Source: Camellia lanceoleosa (taxonomy: Eukaryota > Streptophyta > Magnoliopsida > Ericales > Theaceae). From it: a DNA stretch of 64,000 nucleotides. Location: assembly GCA_025200525.1 (NCBI GenBank), contig CM045762.1, positions 30,336,196 through 30,400,195 of the forward strand, read 5' to 3'. Each line of letters begins with the position of its first letter. Within the stretch, counting starts at the first letter, position 1. Positions 46,390-58,919 of the stretch are shown here, one piece after another. The notes under the pieces are model-generated. The model searched no databases. It was not told where the DNA came from and saw nothing but the letters and a program-made list of their open reading frames with translations. A program made the translations under genes and the position numbers.

Positions 46390-47080
46390 TTTACCACTTG
46401 TTGAAATTTGTAGCAATTTACAAGTCGGTCAAACCGATACAAAGTTTACCACTTGTTGAAATTTGTAGCAATTTACAAGTCGGTCAAACCGATACAAAGT
46501 TTATCACTTGTTGAAATTTGTAGCAATTTACAAGTCGGTCAAACCGATACAAAGTTTACTACTTGTTGAAATTTGTAGCAATTTACAAGTGGGAGTTAAG
46601 CCGAGGTTACTGTTTCTCTTCGCTTGTTAAAATTTGTAAACAATTTACAAGTCAAAGTGAAGCCGATGTTATTACTTGCAGACTTATGGCAATCTACTGG
46701 TTGGCTAAAACAAAAAAGATGCTTAACACTTGTTGAAATTTGTTGCAATTTACAAGTTGAAGTTAAGCCGACATATGATCATCTGTTGAAATTTGCTGCA
46801 ATTTACAGGTTGAAGTAAAAGCTAAGTATATTGTTTAAACCCTTGTTGAAATTTGTAGCAATTTACAAGTAGATCACTGTTTAACACTTGTTATAACTTG
46901 AGAAAAGTTTACTGTATTTGCCAATCCTCGTTGAAATTTGTAGCAATTTACAAGTGGGTTAGAGTGAAATCACTGTTTACACATTTGTTGCAACTTGAGA
47001 AAAGTTTGCAAAGCTTACACTAAAAAGTATATGTTTTATACTTGTTGAAATGTATGAAAAGATTGCAGGTCAGTGTCTTG
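46390..47080 (+). repeat. 55-bp hairpin-forming tandem repeats
   Basis: Four near-identical units with an exact 55-bp period start at 46390, 46445, 46500 and 46555. More diverged units continue to about 47080. The conserved core CTTGTTGAAATTTG..AATTTACAAG is an imperfect inverted repeat, so each unit can form a stem with a short loop. Variable tandem repeats between pol and the 3' LTR are known in Tat elements and can seed satellite DNA. Confidence 0.9.
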
Positions 47081-47384
47081 CCAAAGTAAAACTTGCAGTT
47101 ATTATATCCGAGGTATGTAACCCCGAGAAGATTGTGCAAAGGAAGAATTATACAAATCATGCAAAATATTCTAAGTATAGGACCATACAAAAGCAATGAA
47201 GAGAAATTAAAGACCAAAACATTCAGAGAAAAACAGTTGCAGTTGTATATAATGAAGGCACTATGGCCTAGCAAAAATAAATTGTTCACAAGTAACAAAG
47301 AAAGGCACATCGGCCATAAGAGGAAGCTTACATTGTTCGAAAAACAAAAGAAAGTACAAAAAAGAAAAAGAGTACAAAAGACAT

Positions 47385-49698
47385 TCAGGATTCTTCAACA
47401 TCAGCAGATGGTTGGGCTGGGACCTCGGAGGACTCTGGTGGAACCTCGTCGGTAACCTTTTTTGCCTCAATCTCAGCATCAATCTCTGCAAGCGTTTCAT
47501 CAAGATTTTTTTCGGCTGGAGGAACGTCGGATGATGCTTGTTCAGGAATGGCATCCTTAACAACCTCCTCATCTTCCTCATTAGTCAGGTCAAGGACTTG
47601 ATCTTCCTGAGGAGGATATTTGGTCTCATTGGCACCCTTAGGCTTCCTTACTAAAGCATCATCATCATCTTTATCTTCATCCTCAGACTCAGATTTAGAT
47701 TCTTCTTTAGTCTGACTTAGAGGAGGAGGAGGAGGAGGAGGAGGAGGAAATAGAAGAGGAATAGCATCTGCATTGCGGAAAGGCGAGTCAGCAGCAAGAT
47801 CAAGCTTTTTTATCAAGGACATCCAACCAAGGGAGAAGCCCCTGTTGCATGCCTGCCTGACTTGAAGCTTGTAATCTTCAGCAACATCGGCCATACCCTG
47901 AGTATAACCTTTTTCATCTACCGCTTTGATTTCAGCATCTTTAGTGGCCAAGGCTTCCACGAGCTCCTTCTCGGCCTGGGCTGCTTTTTCCTCAGCCTCT
48001 TTCTTTTGAGCTTCGGCGACATTCTTAATGGCCTCGGCAAATTCAGCTTTTTCTTCAGCCAAGGTTTGGGCTTTAGTAGCAGCCTCAGCTTGATCTTCCA
48101 ATTTCTTCATTTTTGCTTGAAGGCCCTTATTGATCTTCTGGAGGGCAAAATACTCCTTCTTTAAGTCATTTAACTTCTCCCTGGTCTCAAAGGATTGCAT
48201 GGAGAAGGAATGTGCATGCTGAACAGTCTGAAAGAACACAAAGCAAAAGGTTATTATAGGATTTTACAAGTATGGAGAGATAAGGACAAAATAAGCTACC
48301 AAGTGAAGACACTTACTTGCACACAGCGTTGAAGCATAAAAGCATAATTTTCGTACTCTCATTTCAGCATTCTTTTCCAGATCACCTGGAAGAAGAAGAG
48401 TATCTTGAGTCTGCAACGACATTTATATCGTCGGCGCTATCACTGGCCAGGACAGGCTTGTTCTCCAGAGTAATTGCAAGCGTCCAGGGGACATTTGGTA
48501 CCTTGGACTTTGAAGTCGTCGCAGAAGAAGACCTCGACTTCTTTGATTTTTGGGACTCTGATGGTTGAGTTTTAGCGGACCTTTTGACAGAGGTAGAAGC
48601 GGTCTTCTTGCTCTCGGCCAATTGAGAGATAGGCAGAGCATCTTCAGACTCAGCCTCAATAGCCTTGGACTTCGACTGGGCCTTCTTGGTTCTCTTTGGT
48701 TTTGGTGGTGGCATGGACTGGGTTGGAACAGCATCGACATCGGCTGGTAGGTCGGCTAGGAGATCTTGGGCAACAGGCTTTGGGCGAACCATTTCGGCAG
48801 TTTTGACAAGTCTGTGTCGGCGTTTTCTTTCAGGAATTCGTACCAAGTATGGTGCCGAGGTGGAAGGTTGATTGGTTGGGTCAGATGTGGACTCTTGATC
48901 TGATCTAGATGAGGAAGCGACTTGAGTTGTGGTAGTAAGTGGAGAAAGGCTCTTTTTCACACTCCTTGGAACGTCGGGCAAAGTGGATTTGTACGTTGGG
49001 ATGAAATTCAGTACCAATGGAGCCTTGTGATTGTGAATCGAAAGATCTAGGAGCTTTTTTAGGTCTTTTCCAAGAAAATAGGACTGACAGAAGTCCTTTG
49101 GTGGCTTGCGAACGTCTGCAAAGAAGAACACGGCATTAGAGATAGACAAAATCTTGAGGATATGGAAAGAACAACTAAGTGATTGACACTGGGCTCTTAC
49201 CCTTGCCCTCTTTAACCGTTCGAGGAAGAGGGTAGAGATGGACATCTTCGTCTGGGCCAAACTCCCAATTTCCAGAAGCAATAAGATAATCATCTCCAGC
49301 CCTTTGTTAGAGTCACGGGAGGTCGGCTACAATTTTGAATTGATGAACCTCGGCGAGGTAATACACATAACCTTTTTCTTTCGAGTTAAGCGCACATAGT
49401 ATATGATGTTGGATGTCGTGAGGTGATCCTAACATTCTTCTGCCGGGCTAAGGCTATGATACCATTAAGCACTCTATAGGAGTTAATGGTGAGTTGCATA
49501 GGGTTCAGGGTGTAGTAGTGAAGGACTTCACGAAATAGGGGATTGAGTAGGAGCCGAAGTCCACATTCAACAAAAGCTACAATAGGGAAAGGCATCGTAT
49601 TATCTGTAGGCATGATGGAATCATCATCCCCAGCTAGCCTAAGGTGAACATCATCTGGGATGGAGAACTCTTGCCTAAAGAATTCGAGTTTGGTTGGG
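47385..49698 (-). pseudogene. Antisense gene (aORF) of the Tat element, multi-exon, broken
   Basis: Runs opposite to gag-pol. The first part (49698-49201) encodes a domain with EFSIPDDVHLRLAG, FVECGLRLLLNPLFREVL and later VYYLAEVHQFKIVADLP, similar to the family listed as putative gypsy-type transposase (PF04195). A clear intron (49200-49116; donor GGTAAGAG, acceptor TTTGCAG) joins EGK to DVRKPPKDF in phase. The next exon has a basic, Lys/Ser-rich region. A second intron (48316-48228; donor GTAAGTG, acceptor TTTCAG) joins FMLQRCVQ to TVQHAHSF. The last exon (48227-47385) is a long coiled coil rich in Ala, Glu and Lys, then a proline run, then an acidic tail. Frameshifts (near 48350 and 49400) and stops break it, and I saw no start codon. 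Its function is not known. Confidence 0.8.
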
Positions 49699-50695
49699 GT
49701 GTTTACCCTATGTCTTCACATACCCATGATTTTGGTGTAAAAGTACTTGACTACAGAAACAGAGTGCTCTTAAAGGGTTACTAGGACCTCGGCTTAAACC
49801 TAGGTATATACTGGTAAGGATTGTTTCAGTTTTTCCTAAGAATTGAAGGTTCTATAAACAAATCCCAACCCTAAATCTATGAAAGCAAAGATTGGAGGCT
49901 CGAATTTGGGAAAAACACAGAAAACAAGAAACAAGAACAATTTTTCAGAATCAAGAACGAGGGTGGGCTGTCAAGAGCCTAAAAGAATACAAAGAGTTGA
50001 AGGCCAAGAATAGTGGTGAAACAGTGCAAGTGTTCATGACATGTGCAAAATCATGAAATAAGATGCATTCAGGTGAATGATTCACAAATTAAATGTTTGA
50101 ACAGAACAGTAAAAACAGGAAATTCCAGAAACGATCAAGGACTGGGAAAAGAAGGGCCAGTTGCTTACCAGACAAGGTGAGGCCTGAACAAAATTCGCCG
50201 AGGATAGACGACAGTTGAAACAGTAGCGAAAGCTTCGTAGGAATGGAAGAATGAAGACAGTTGCAGAGCTTCGAGCTTGAACAATGGCGGATTCAAAGGA
50301 ACGAGTTTAAAGAGAGAGAAAGTAAGAGAAAATTGATATGCAAAAGTGAAGAAAAAAAGGAAAGATGGAAAAGTTTTGTTAAAATGTGAAACGGCGGCAA
50401 AATAAGACATTTAGTGCGCCTGGAAAATCCCATGCGTCAGGCAACGCAGACAGCTGAGAGACGGCTTATAAGCGCGTCACAGACACGGGCCAATAGAGAT
50501 ATAACACGTAAGTGAAACGGTTGAAAAATGATGCATGACAACTCATACGCGAGGGAAAGTTCATTTGAATTCTTGTTGTTGAAAGAAGACATGTCGGCCC
50601 GAAATGAAAGACCTCGGCTGAGTAGTTCTTAAGCCGACGTATGAGAAAGAGGATCAATATAGGTTTCATCACCTCAAAATGCCGAGATAATAGAA
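49699..50695. other. Spacer between antisense gene and 3' LTR
   Basis: About 1 kb without a supported frame. It should hold the promoter and leader of the antisense gene, but I could not pick out a TATA box with confidence. Confidence 0.4.
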
Positions 50696-50708
50696 CCTAG
50701 GGGGCAAA
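50696..50708 (+). promoter_or_regulatory. Polypurine tract of the Tat element
   Basis: A purine-rich CTAGGGGGCAAA immediately before the 3' LTR, the usual primer for plus-strand DNA synthesis. Confidence 0.7.
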
Positions 50709-51288
50709 TGTGTGGATATATTTTTGAGTACCAACATGTGGCATGGTGACGCTGACGTGTCAGTCGAGGTGCCACATGTCGTGGTAGTTACGCCGAGGTA
50801 ATCTCGGAGTTGCCGAGGTTATCTCCGAAGATATCGAAATCCGAGATAAGTGGATAAGGGACAAGAGTCCTAGAATGAAGAGGGAACTCAACCTGGATAT
50901 GGGACAAGAGTCCAAGATTAGGAGAAGACTTCAGTTTGGGTAAAGATAAACTCTTAGGAAGTTTATCCTAATCCCACTGGGAGTCCCAGATTAACAGTAA
51001 TTCTGAGTCCATTGGAGTTAGGCTCTCATTGGGACTAGGATTGAGTTCGCTATAAATAAGAGGCACCCCCATGGGTCTAAGGTATGCTTTTTATGCTCAA
51101 GCTTGTGAATTGAATAATTGATTATCTTTGAGAGATATACTGACTTGATCGTCGAAGTGCCCCCGGGTAGAAGAACCACAGCCGGAGCCTTTTCTTTCTG
51201 TGCAGGACAGCAGGGTGCCATCTATTCTGCCTGTGTTCTACAGCTGAATCACTAAGGAGGGCAGTATGATCAGAAAATCACTCACACA
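50709..51288 (+). repeat. 3' LTR of the Tat element (580 bp)
   Basis: Starts TGTGTGGATATAT and ends ACTCACACA, followed by the target duplication TTACT. TATA box TATAAATA at 51051-51058. Differs from the 5' LTR at about 25 sites by eye, mostly transitions. Confidence 0.95.
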
Positions 51289-51293
51289 TTACT

Positions 51294-53818
51294 AGTGGCA
51301 GATATATGAGTTCCCATGGGCGACATTCGTCTTTGTGTTCCCACTTCCTCCATTAACATTACTGTATGCTTTACAATCCACACAAACAATCCAAACAAAT
51401 GTTAAGGAACACAATCAGTTATGGATCAAAGTAATTATAACCAGAATTCGGCAATCACAGAATCCAAAAATGATGTTCTTATTATCCAAACACACAATTT
51501 TCCAATTTCGCAAAGCTTAAGAACCACAAGTGGGTCATTAAACCAATGTCTTAGCAAATCTTAATTTAAAAAATGTTTCCATGCATACATTAAAAGATAC
51601 AAAACATCTGTCCAATACAAGCAATGCTAACAACACAGCACGCTGCGCGCCACTGTGTTATTTGTGCTACAACTTGGTTATGATGTTCACACACCATCCC
51701 ACAAATTCAACAACAACAACAACAACCAACACAAAAACATTGGGACATAATACAGTTCCAACCAAATGTGGGTTTCCAAACACAAATTTATCCAGCAAAA
51801 CACACATTAAAGTAGATCCACATATATAATTCAAAATAATTATAACCATAATTCAAGGATGACTAATTCCAAAATGTCGTTCCAATAACCTAATCAAAAA
51901 AATGGAATTATGCGCATCCTATGAACAAAAAATTAGGGCATAATTCGAATGTGTTATCAAATAATAAATTAAAAAAAACACACGCACACACACAACTATG
52001 CGTCCGGGCATAATTTATGGCTTGCGTATGTGATGGCAAAAAAAAAAAAAAACATAAAACAATCGACCACAATCAATGTTGATATTTATATGGGGACGGG
52101 GCAACTGTGTTTCGAAGTCCTCTTTCTAGATCGTTGCTAAACGTTTTAACCATTTTTTATTTGAACACACTCGGCGACAAACCATCCATCGAACCTTCAA
52201 TTTCAACATTGTTCGCATACTGCCTCATGATGTAGTATACCATAATTGCACAATTAGGCCTGCAAAAAAACACAAGTATCACTTTACGTCATTACCAAAA
52301 TCAAATTTTGACCTTGTGGCACACACTTGTTAACTGTGTTCAATCATCACTTACGATTTTGGGTGTTGCTAGGGGCAATTCACCAAGGAATCCAATGGCC
52401 TGTCCACATTCGATGGAGTCAACCCACCACACGTCGACATTAACTTATACACATGCTATGTATAATCAAACACCACAACAATAACAAAAAAAAACACCCA
52501 ACGTAGCCACTCACCAACGGTGTCATTGTGACACATGTTACATATCGACAACCATCAGGACGGTCAACGCACAGTTACAAAACAAGCCCATAAATTACAG
52601 ATACAACCTCACTCACATTGCAATTTCAGCCCCCCTAAATAATGTTAATTTACCCACATAAAACAATTACAATGCAATGTCCCCATCAAGAATCATAACC
52701 CTCAAACCAACATACCGGTACACATTAAACATCACCAATCACCTCGTGAAATGACGTTACCTTAATGGGAGCTTATGTACCGTCATTTTTCTTACATACG
52801 ACCTGCACGATCGTAAATACATATACATAATCAACAATGTTAACATACATCCCCAAACCCTTGTACATATAGTCCACCTACAAATGCCTTCGAACCCAAC
52901 CCAACACGATCACATCTACATCACACACATACATAGTACTCAACCTAACATTACCCTTGTACCCAAAAAACTAAACTCAATGCGCATACATATGTAACAA
53001 CGTAGATAACATTAACCTCCACCAACAACGTCCCAAAATTCATAGAACAATACACACATCACGGCACGTGTTAAAATTCACAAAATCATAAACAGCCATA
53101 TCATATATTCTCACCCTCACAAAATGCCAACTACTATTTCATTATCAAAATCTAATTCATTTCAGTGTACACACTTCATCCACATCAAACAACATTACAC
53201 AACCACCTACCTTAACACCACCCCATTCCGAAATTCATAGCAACAAATACAACAATAAAACATTTCAAACGGAAAAATCAAACAACATCACAAAATAGAT
53301 ACCTGATTGATTCTTGACCATGTTATGATGTCCCAACTTCGCACACCTTCACGTAATGTTTTCACAGAAAACCAAGATATTGCAAATGCCGTTTACCAAT
53401 CGCTATTCGATTAGCCTTTCACACTTCACAAATTGCACACACAACTACCGAATTGAAGCCACAACTGATGTTTTAAGGTCTCTCGCATCTAAGGATAGGG
53501 TTTACTTCCTTCATTTTCAGAAACGTAAACGTTAGACTCAAATATACATTACCAAAAAACCCGATGGACAAACCATTAATGTTGATTGCCAGAATCTTTC
53601 CAATTTCCCAGCTTCAACACCGACCAGGAAGGAAATAAATGTTACCCAATTTAGTAATTTCGTCATTTGTAAAATACCATTGCTGTTCACCACTTTGTAA
53701 CACAGTCCTACATTTCGTTTGCCCTTGTTGGTAATATTGTGTATAATAGGACCTCCTCGTCTATAAAAAATTTCTCAGGATTAAATAGTGCATAAGTCCA
53801 CAATCTAGGATTTATTAG
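51294..53818. other. Right part of the MULE-like element, no gene
   Basis: A/C-rich on the plus strand with many ACACA and CAACAA phrases. No supported coding frame. It ends with the right terminal inverted repeat (about 53748-53818). Confidence 0.4.
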
Positions 53819-56500
53819 AACATCTCCCTTTGTTTTATGTTAATTAATTGTTATTAGATGAGTTATTTGATTGTTAGAGCTTAAGTTGGTAGAAGTTTGA
53901 TAAAAATAAAATAAGAATTTTATTTCTTAAAGTTCTTACTAATTTATTTAATTTGTTTATTTTTTATTTTGTTTTGTAGCTAATTTTCCGTATAGGTTTA
54001 CCTAATGCGAGAGGGGGATACAAATGAACAAAACAAATTAGAAAAAATATATTGGACTACTAATTTGTGATTTAAACAGAAACCTTTGTATGGAACAAAG
54101 AATAAGATTGGACTTTCAATTTTTTTTCAGACATATCTGTGAATTAAAATATCCACTTTAATATTGAGTTTTATTTCGCATTTATTCCGTATATTGTTTA
54201 AAAGTTTGGTAACCATTTCGATTTAATTTGATTAATTAAATTCTGAAAAAGTGAGGTGTTGGCATTTGCGTTTTGAGAATTTCAGGAGATTTGTCTTATC
54301 AAAAGCTTTACGATGATATAAAGAACGTATCAAATGGAGTCTAGATGAACCCACACGGTTGGCGAAAAGTTTAATGATTTTTATTACCAAATGATGACAT
54401 CACCATGATTCAAAGATGATGTCAGTACCTTGTAGTAGCTTAGTTAACAACCATGTCAGTGACATGTGGCAAATTAACCAACGACACATCAGCAAGATTG
54501 CCATATCATCAGAATTTTTCAAAAATAGCATTTTGGTCCCTGAATTTTAGGATAATTTTATTTTGAGCCCAAAACTTTTTGAAATTGCAATTTGGTCTCT
54601 AAATTTTTTAGTATTTGCATTTTAACTCCTCAAGTATATGATATTTGCAGTTTGATCCTTGGAGTTTATGGTATTTTCAATTTAGCCCTTGGAAGTTTAT
54701 GAAGTTACGTTTTGACCCCTAAAAAAGAGAGAGAGTGTGTTCTTAGCTAAACAGACCATTCTAGATGAAACTATGAATTCCTTTTTGCAGATTTGGACAA
54801 TTTTTAATTGTAATAATTGCATTTCAATTTGTAGTAACTTTAATTTCTAGTTTGTAATAGTTTTATCATAGTGAAAGGAAAGGAGAAAAGAAATAAATTA
54901 TAAACCTTCGGGTTTAGAGAAAAATTTTGGAATTAATTTTATTATTTCTAAAGTGGTTTGGTTTTCTGTAATAGAAACCAAATTGTTTAACTTTGGCTAA
55001 AAAGTATTTTTGAGTTATGATAAAAAAATGATAACTAAGATGGATTTGGTTTCAAACCTTTATGGTTAGAGGAAGTTTTTGGGTTTAATCTTTTTATTCC
55101 CAAAGTGGTAAGAAACCAAGTTTTGAGAAAGTCTTTGGTTATAATCTGATTATTTCCAAAGTGTTTTATTTTAGGAAAAGAAACCAAATTTTAGCATTAG
55201 CTAAAATATTTCTGATTTTTATTCAGAGTTAATGAGCTTGGTTCCAAGAGTACCGGTTAACTTTTATGAGTGATGTAATTCTTATAGCAATTTTTAATTG
55301 CTTGTAAGTTTTGTAAACTTGATTTGTTTTAATCTAATTTATCCTCTGAAAAACTTAATTCTAAATTTGTTTTCCATGGACTAGAAGTCAACATACTCTT
55401 GAAAGTTTTGTCTAAGGTTAACTAGGTCTTAAGTGGGACCGATATAACACCTCTAGTCTTCTTGGAAACTTTTCTGACCATGTTCGATTCTAAGGTAAGT
55501 GGTGAGATCAATTTTGAATTAAATTTCAAACTTTGAATTTTCTAGTGTTAAGTTTAGTTTCTGGAAAAATAGAATAGTGAAATTTTGTTATGATTTTTCA
55601 GAAATGACTTCAAGAGGTGACAACAGAAAATGTTGTTCCATTTAACAACCTTAAGTCTTGCGAGGTTCTTAAAAAAAATCTAGAGAGATCAAGTATGATT
55701 AACGGAAATCATAAGATTGCATGACAATATCTCTGAATTAGTCAGAGGTAATTAGTATGTTATCATTGTGTCAATTATAGCATGTATAATTGCTATGTGA
55801 CTTTACTTAAGAGCAAAGATGAGATAACCTGTTAAGGTGGGTGAATGTGTTTTTTGAATTTTTATAATTCTGAATATATTCTTGAATTGGTGGCTTCTAG
55901 TGAGTGTAAGATCACTAATCACATAGATAGAAAATTGATGGTTTATAAGGGGTGTTAGACCACTGGCTACTCAATTATGAGATTGTAGTTCTTAATAGTG
56001 AACAGATTACTAATCATATGTCAAGACGTTGTGATTCCTAGTAGTGGAGTGACTACTGATCACATGTCAAGATATTGTGATTCCTAGTAATGAAAAGTCT
56101 ACTGACCACATACTAAGAAATTAGTGATTCCTAGTGGTAAGACTACTGGCCATGTTATGAAGTTCTGAATAGTAAACTATTAAACACTAGATCTGTGTTT
56201 CCTAATAGTAAGACTATTGACTTCAAAGTGACTTGTTTGGCCAAACTTGTTTGGTGCCTTGAATTCAGAAAAGACCTAATCTGGTTGATGACGGTTTGGG
56301 AATATGTTTTATATGATATGATTTGAAAGTTTCATAATCATTGTGACACAAGGAATTGTTTAAAAACCTTGTATGAAATTTTTAAGGAGGTCGGGACCCT
56401 TTATATAAATTCTACAAATATGGGGGTATCATGCAAAAGGTGGCAAATATGGGGGCGTCATACAAAAGATGGCAATGCCTAAATCCAAGCGGATAGGATA
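53819..56500 (+). other. Decayed interior of the copia element
   Basis: No open frame of use. By position, gag and the front of pol should lie here, but I could not identify them. Between 54520 and 54720 there are reiterated phrases of the type TTTGGTCCCTGAATTTT / GCAGTTTGATCCTTGG, which look like a degenerate repeat of about 50 bp. Confidence 0.4.
55890..56225. repeat. Degenerate tandem repeat, about 50-60 bp units
   Basis: Phrases GTGATTCCTAGTAGTGG and ACTACTGATCACATGTCAAG recur at least five times with changes. Confidence 0.65.
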
Positions 56501-58570
56501 GACCTAAAAATTTGTTGACTTTGTGTTCAACGGTTATGCATAATATAGTAATTGTACAAGCACGAAATAATCCACCTCATATAATCTTGTTGATCAAGTT
56601 TGCACTCCTCCAAACATTGTCGTCATCTTATCACCCGAAAACACAAACGTGAGCTAGCCGGCGAGTGTGTACTGAAAGCCCCTCCGATGCCTAAGTCAGT
56701 AAGTAGACAATAGACAAAAAGTTCTGTGTATTCAAGAGTAAGAATTGCAATCCCTGGGAATAAGTTCTATCATGAGCTTTTATAGATTTTGTGTGGCATA
56801 ATCTTAGTAGGACTTTATCTCTCCTTAGCAGAGTCCTTATATGAGTCACATTCCAAAGGATATTGCTTATCCCTGGGACACTCTCCTCACTATTAGCCAA
56901 GTGAGATAGCAACACCTTTATGCTCAGATATAAATGCTTGGTCGAGATGTATTATGTTGGTCCCCTGCCGTCCGAGCCGTGTAACCGTCTTTCTAATGAA
57001 CTCTACCGAACTAAAGATAGCTTGGCCTCTTTCGCTCTACCGATCATCTATTAGCTAGGCCCAAACCCTTTGGTCAGCCTAGCACTTGCTCTGCTTAGGG
57101 CTAAGCTATCCGAGCTCTTACTCAATCCACTGTGTGGCCTAATCTTCAACAATGATGTTACATAGCTCGGCCCAATTTATTCACACAAATTACCCTCTCA
57201 ATTGCCCCTTAATTCCATCTGCAAAGCATGATTGAGATTACTCTTCTATAGCTGAGCTAAAAAATGCTTAACTTGACCGAGCTAGAAAGGTCGCTCGTCC
57301 ACAGAATCTACTCGGTTACAAAATGTTTTGTCAAATGCCCAAAACGTCAATCCACTACTCTGCCATAACTGACACGACGTCAATCGTGGGACACATGGCA
57401 TGCCCTTATTGACCCCGTACCCCTGGTACAACCGTCACACACCACCAAAATTTGAAACGACCACACCTTTTTACATTCTTATATATGTAATGCCCATATT
57501 CTCAAACGTCATCTATTGTTCATCTTCTTCAAGCAAATAACCTTAAGAACCAGAGTTGTAATCTAGCGATTTGGCTTTTTGTCCTTAGATTCAAGCACAC
57601 CCAACACTGCGGTGGATATGCAATCACTTACGAATATACTTCTACCAATTGAACTCTGGTTTAAGCTCTCTAATCGGTAAGTTTTTCAAGCTCCCTTTCC
57701 TATCGTCATAGATATTCATTTTGTTCTTTATTTTTCTAGACTTTTTATGCTATTAATCCACCATATTGACTTGTAAATAACATTTTTGTATATTAATCCA
57801 TTAAAACGTGCCTAAAGCGAGCTTATAATGGAACTAGGACCCATGTAAAACTGTAGGATTCCACATCTTAGGATGAACTCGCACTGACTGGAACTAAAAC
57901 CAGTCAAGAGTAGTGATTTTGATCCGAATAACCATTATGACCGAACTAAAATCTTGTTTATACACATTTAAATGATTACAATCGAGCTAGGAACCCTTTG
58001 TCTAGACTTAGCTGAGTTAAGACCTTGCCTTTAGTCTGAAACGGGCCAAGCCCTCGCCCTCGCCCTTGCCCTCGCCAATTTCTTTAGCCGAGCTAAACCC
58101 TTGCTCCGGCATTGGGCTGAACTGTGACCACTAGCTCATGGCTGAGTTATGCACTACACGCACACACTATTGCCTTAGCCTAGTTAACACTGAAGCATAA
58201 CACCTTTTATTTGTCACTCTACAGACTTGACTATGTTGTCCAGGCACACCCACACTTCACTACCTGGCTGCGTTACTCAACCAAGCAACTAAGTAAGAGC
58301 CAGGCTACTTGGCCAAGCAAACAATTGCACGAAGGGCAAATACCACTTCATGGTGTGCTCGCTAGGTGCTATAGCTGAATTTAGGAGGGAGTACCACATT
58401 CCAGACGATGCACAGTTCACCCTAGCCAAACAAGACACTGTACCGTAAAGTAAATCTGGTTTTTGCCCCTTTACCGTGCTGTCAATAGTTGAAGGTGGAC
58501 TTCAATTTCCAGTCCATCCACTAATTTGTGAATTCCTCAGGCAAACTATGTTCTAATATTCAGATTTACA
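56500..58570 (-). mobile_element. Fragment of a second Tat-lineage element, reverse orientation
   Basis: At 58377-58550 the plus strand encodes EFRREYHIPDDAQFTLAKQD and, after a stop, GFCPFTVLSIVEGGLQFPVH. This resembles the first domain of the antisense gene at 49698. Since that gene is antisense, the element itself reads on the minus strand, and its 3' LTR should lie to the left. There, 56600-57680 has LTR-like content, including a minus-strand TATATAAG (57478-57486) and the phrase CCTCCGATGCCTAAGTCAGT. Borders are uncertain and no target duplication was found. It interrupts the copia interior. Confidence 0.6.
58377..58550 (+). pseudogene. Antisense-gene (aORF) domain of the second Tat fragment
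   Basis: About 58 codons in one frame with a single TAA, holding the landmarks IPDD, then a VEGGL-type motif, then a FPVHPLICEFL-type motif. These parallel IPDD, VECGL and LNPLFREVL in the antisense gene of the 37-51 kb element. The match is good at the motif level and low overall, so the two elements are from different Tat families. Nothing downstream is recognisable. Confidence 0.65.
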
Positions 58571-58919
58571 CAAGAATACAATCATGGAATTAAGGAAGCA
58601 ATTTTCATGAGGAAAGAGATAAGCCTAGAAGATGTTAACAGACTAGGATTTTAAAGTTCTTCTATCTAATCTTCTTAAACCTATATGGTGACTAGTGAGA
58701 CTAAAAACTTCTTTAAAGTTGTGATTTCTCTAGAAAGTAGCTATTAAATTAACTTGATCTTGCAGAGGTAGTAATTCTTGGGATGCACGTAAATGAAAGC
58801 TAATGAGACAGGCTTATTATCAAAGGATACTGACAAAGAGAAGGCCTAGATTACTTTGATACGTGATCATCAGTTATGGTGAGTGTAACTGTAATTATAT
58901 AAAGTCTGGAGATACATCA

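Larger units (their letters stand above)
37385..51288 (+). mobile_element. Ty3/gypsy retrotransposon, Tat lineage (13.9 kb with nested hAT)
   Basis: Flanked by a perfect 5-bp repeat TTACT (37380-37384 and 51289-51293). Both LTRs are 580 bp once the hAT insertion is removed. Order: 5' LTR, primer-binding site, gag, protease, RT, RNase H, second (archaeal-type) RNase H, integrase, hairpin-repeat region, antisense gene, polypurine tract, 3' LTR. The second RNase H and the antisense reading frame mark the Tat lineage (Ogre/Retand/TatII-type). By eye about 25 of 580 LTR sites differ, so the insertion is moderately recent. Every coding segment contains stops or frameshifts, so the element is not autonomous. 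Confidence 0.95.
36400..53818 (+). mobile_element. MULE-like DNA transposon, interrupted by a gypsy element
   Basis: The left end CTAATAAATCCTATGTGAG and the complement of the right end (CTAATAAATCCTAGATTGTG) are inverted for about 70 bp at roughly 70% identity by eye. Removing the 13.9-kb gypsy insertion leaves about 3.5 kb, a normal MULE size. Near the left end is a broken MuDR-type N-terminal domain (37075-37363). The left side is G/T-rich and the right side A/C-rich on the same strand. No 9-bp target duplication could be seen and the catalytic transposase domain is missing, so the call is tentative. Confidence 0.45.

Noticed and set aside
46390..46610. Regular direct repeats with spacers, superficially CRISPR-like
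   Set aside because: The whole 55-bp unit is repeated, spacers included, in a plant retrotransposon between integrase and the 3' LTR. It is a tandem array, not a CRISPR.
47093..47455. A 120-codon plus-strand frame between the hairpin repeats and the antisense gene
   Set aside because: No family match. It overlaps the end of the antisense coding region in the opposite strand and has Lys-rich, A-rich composition.
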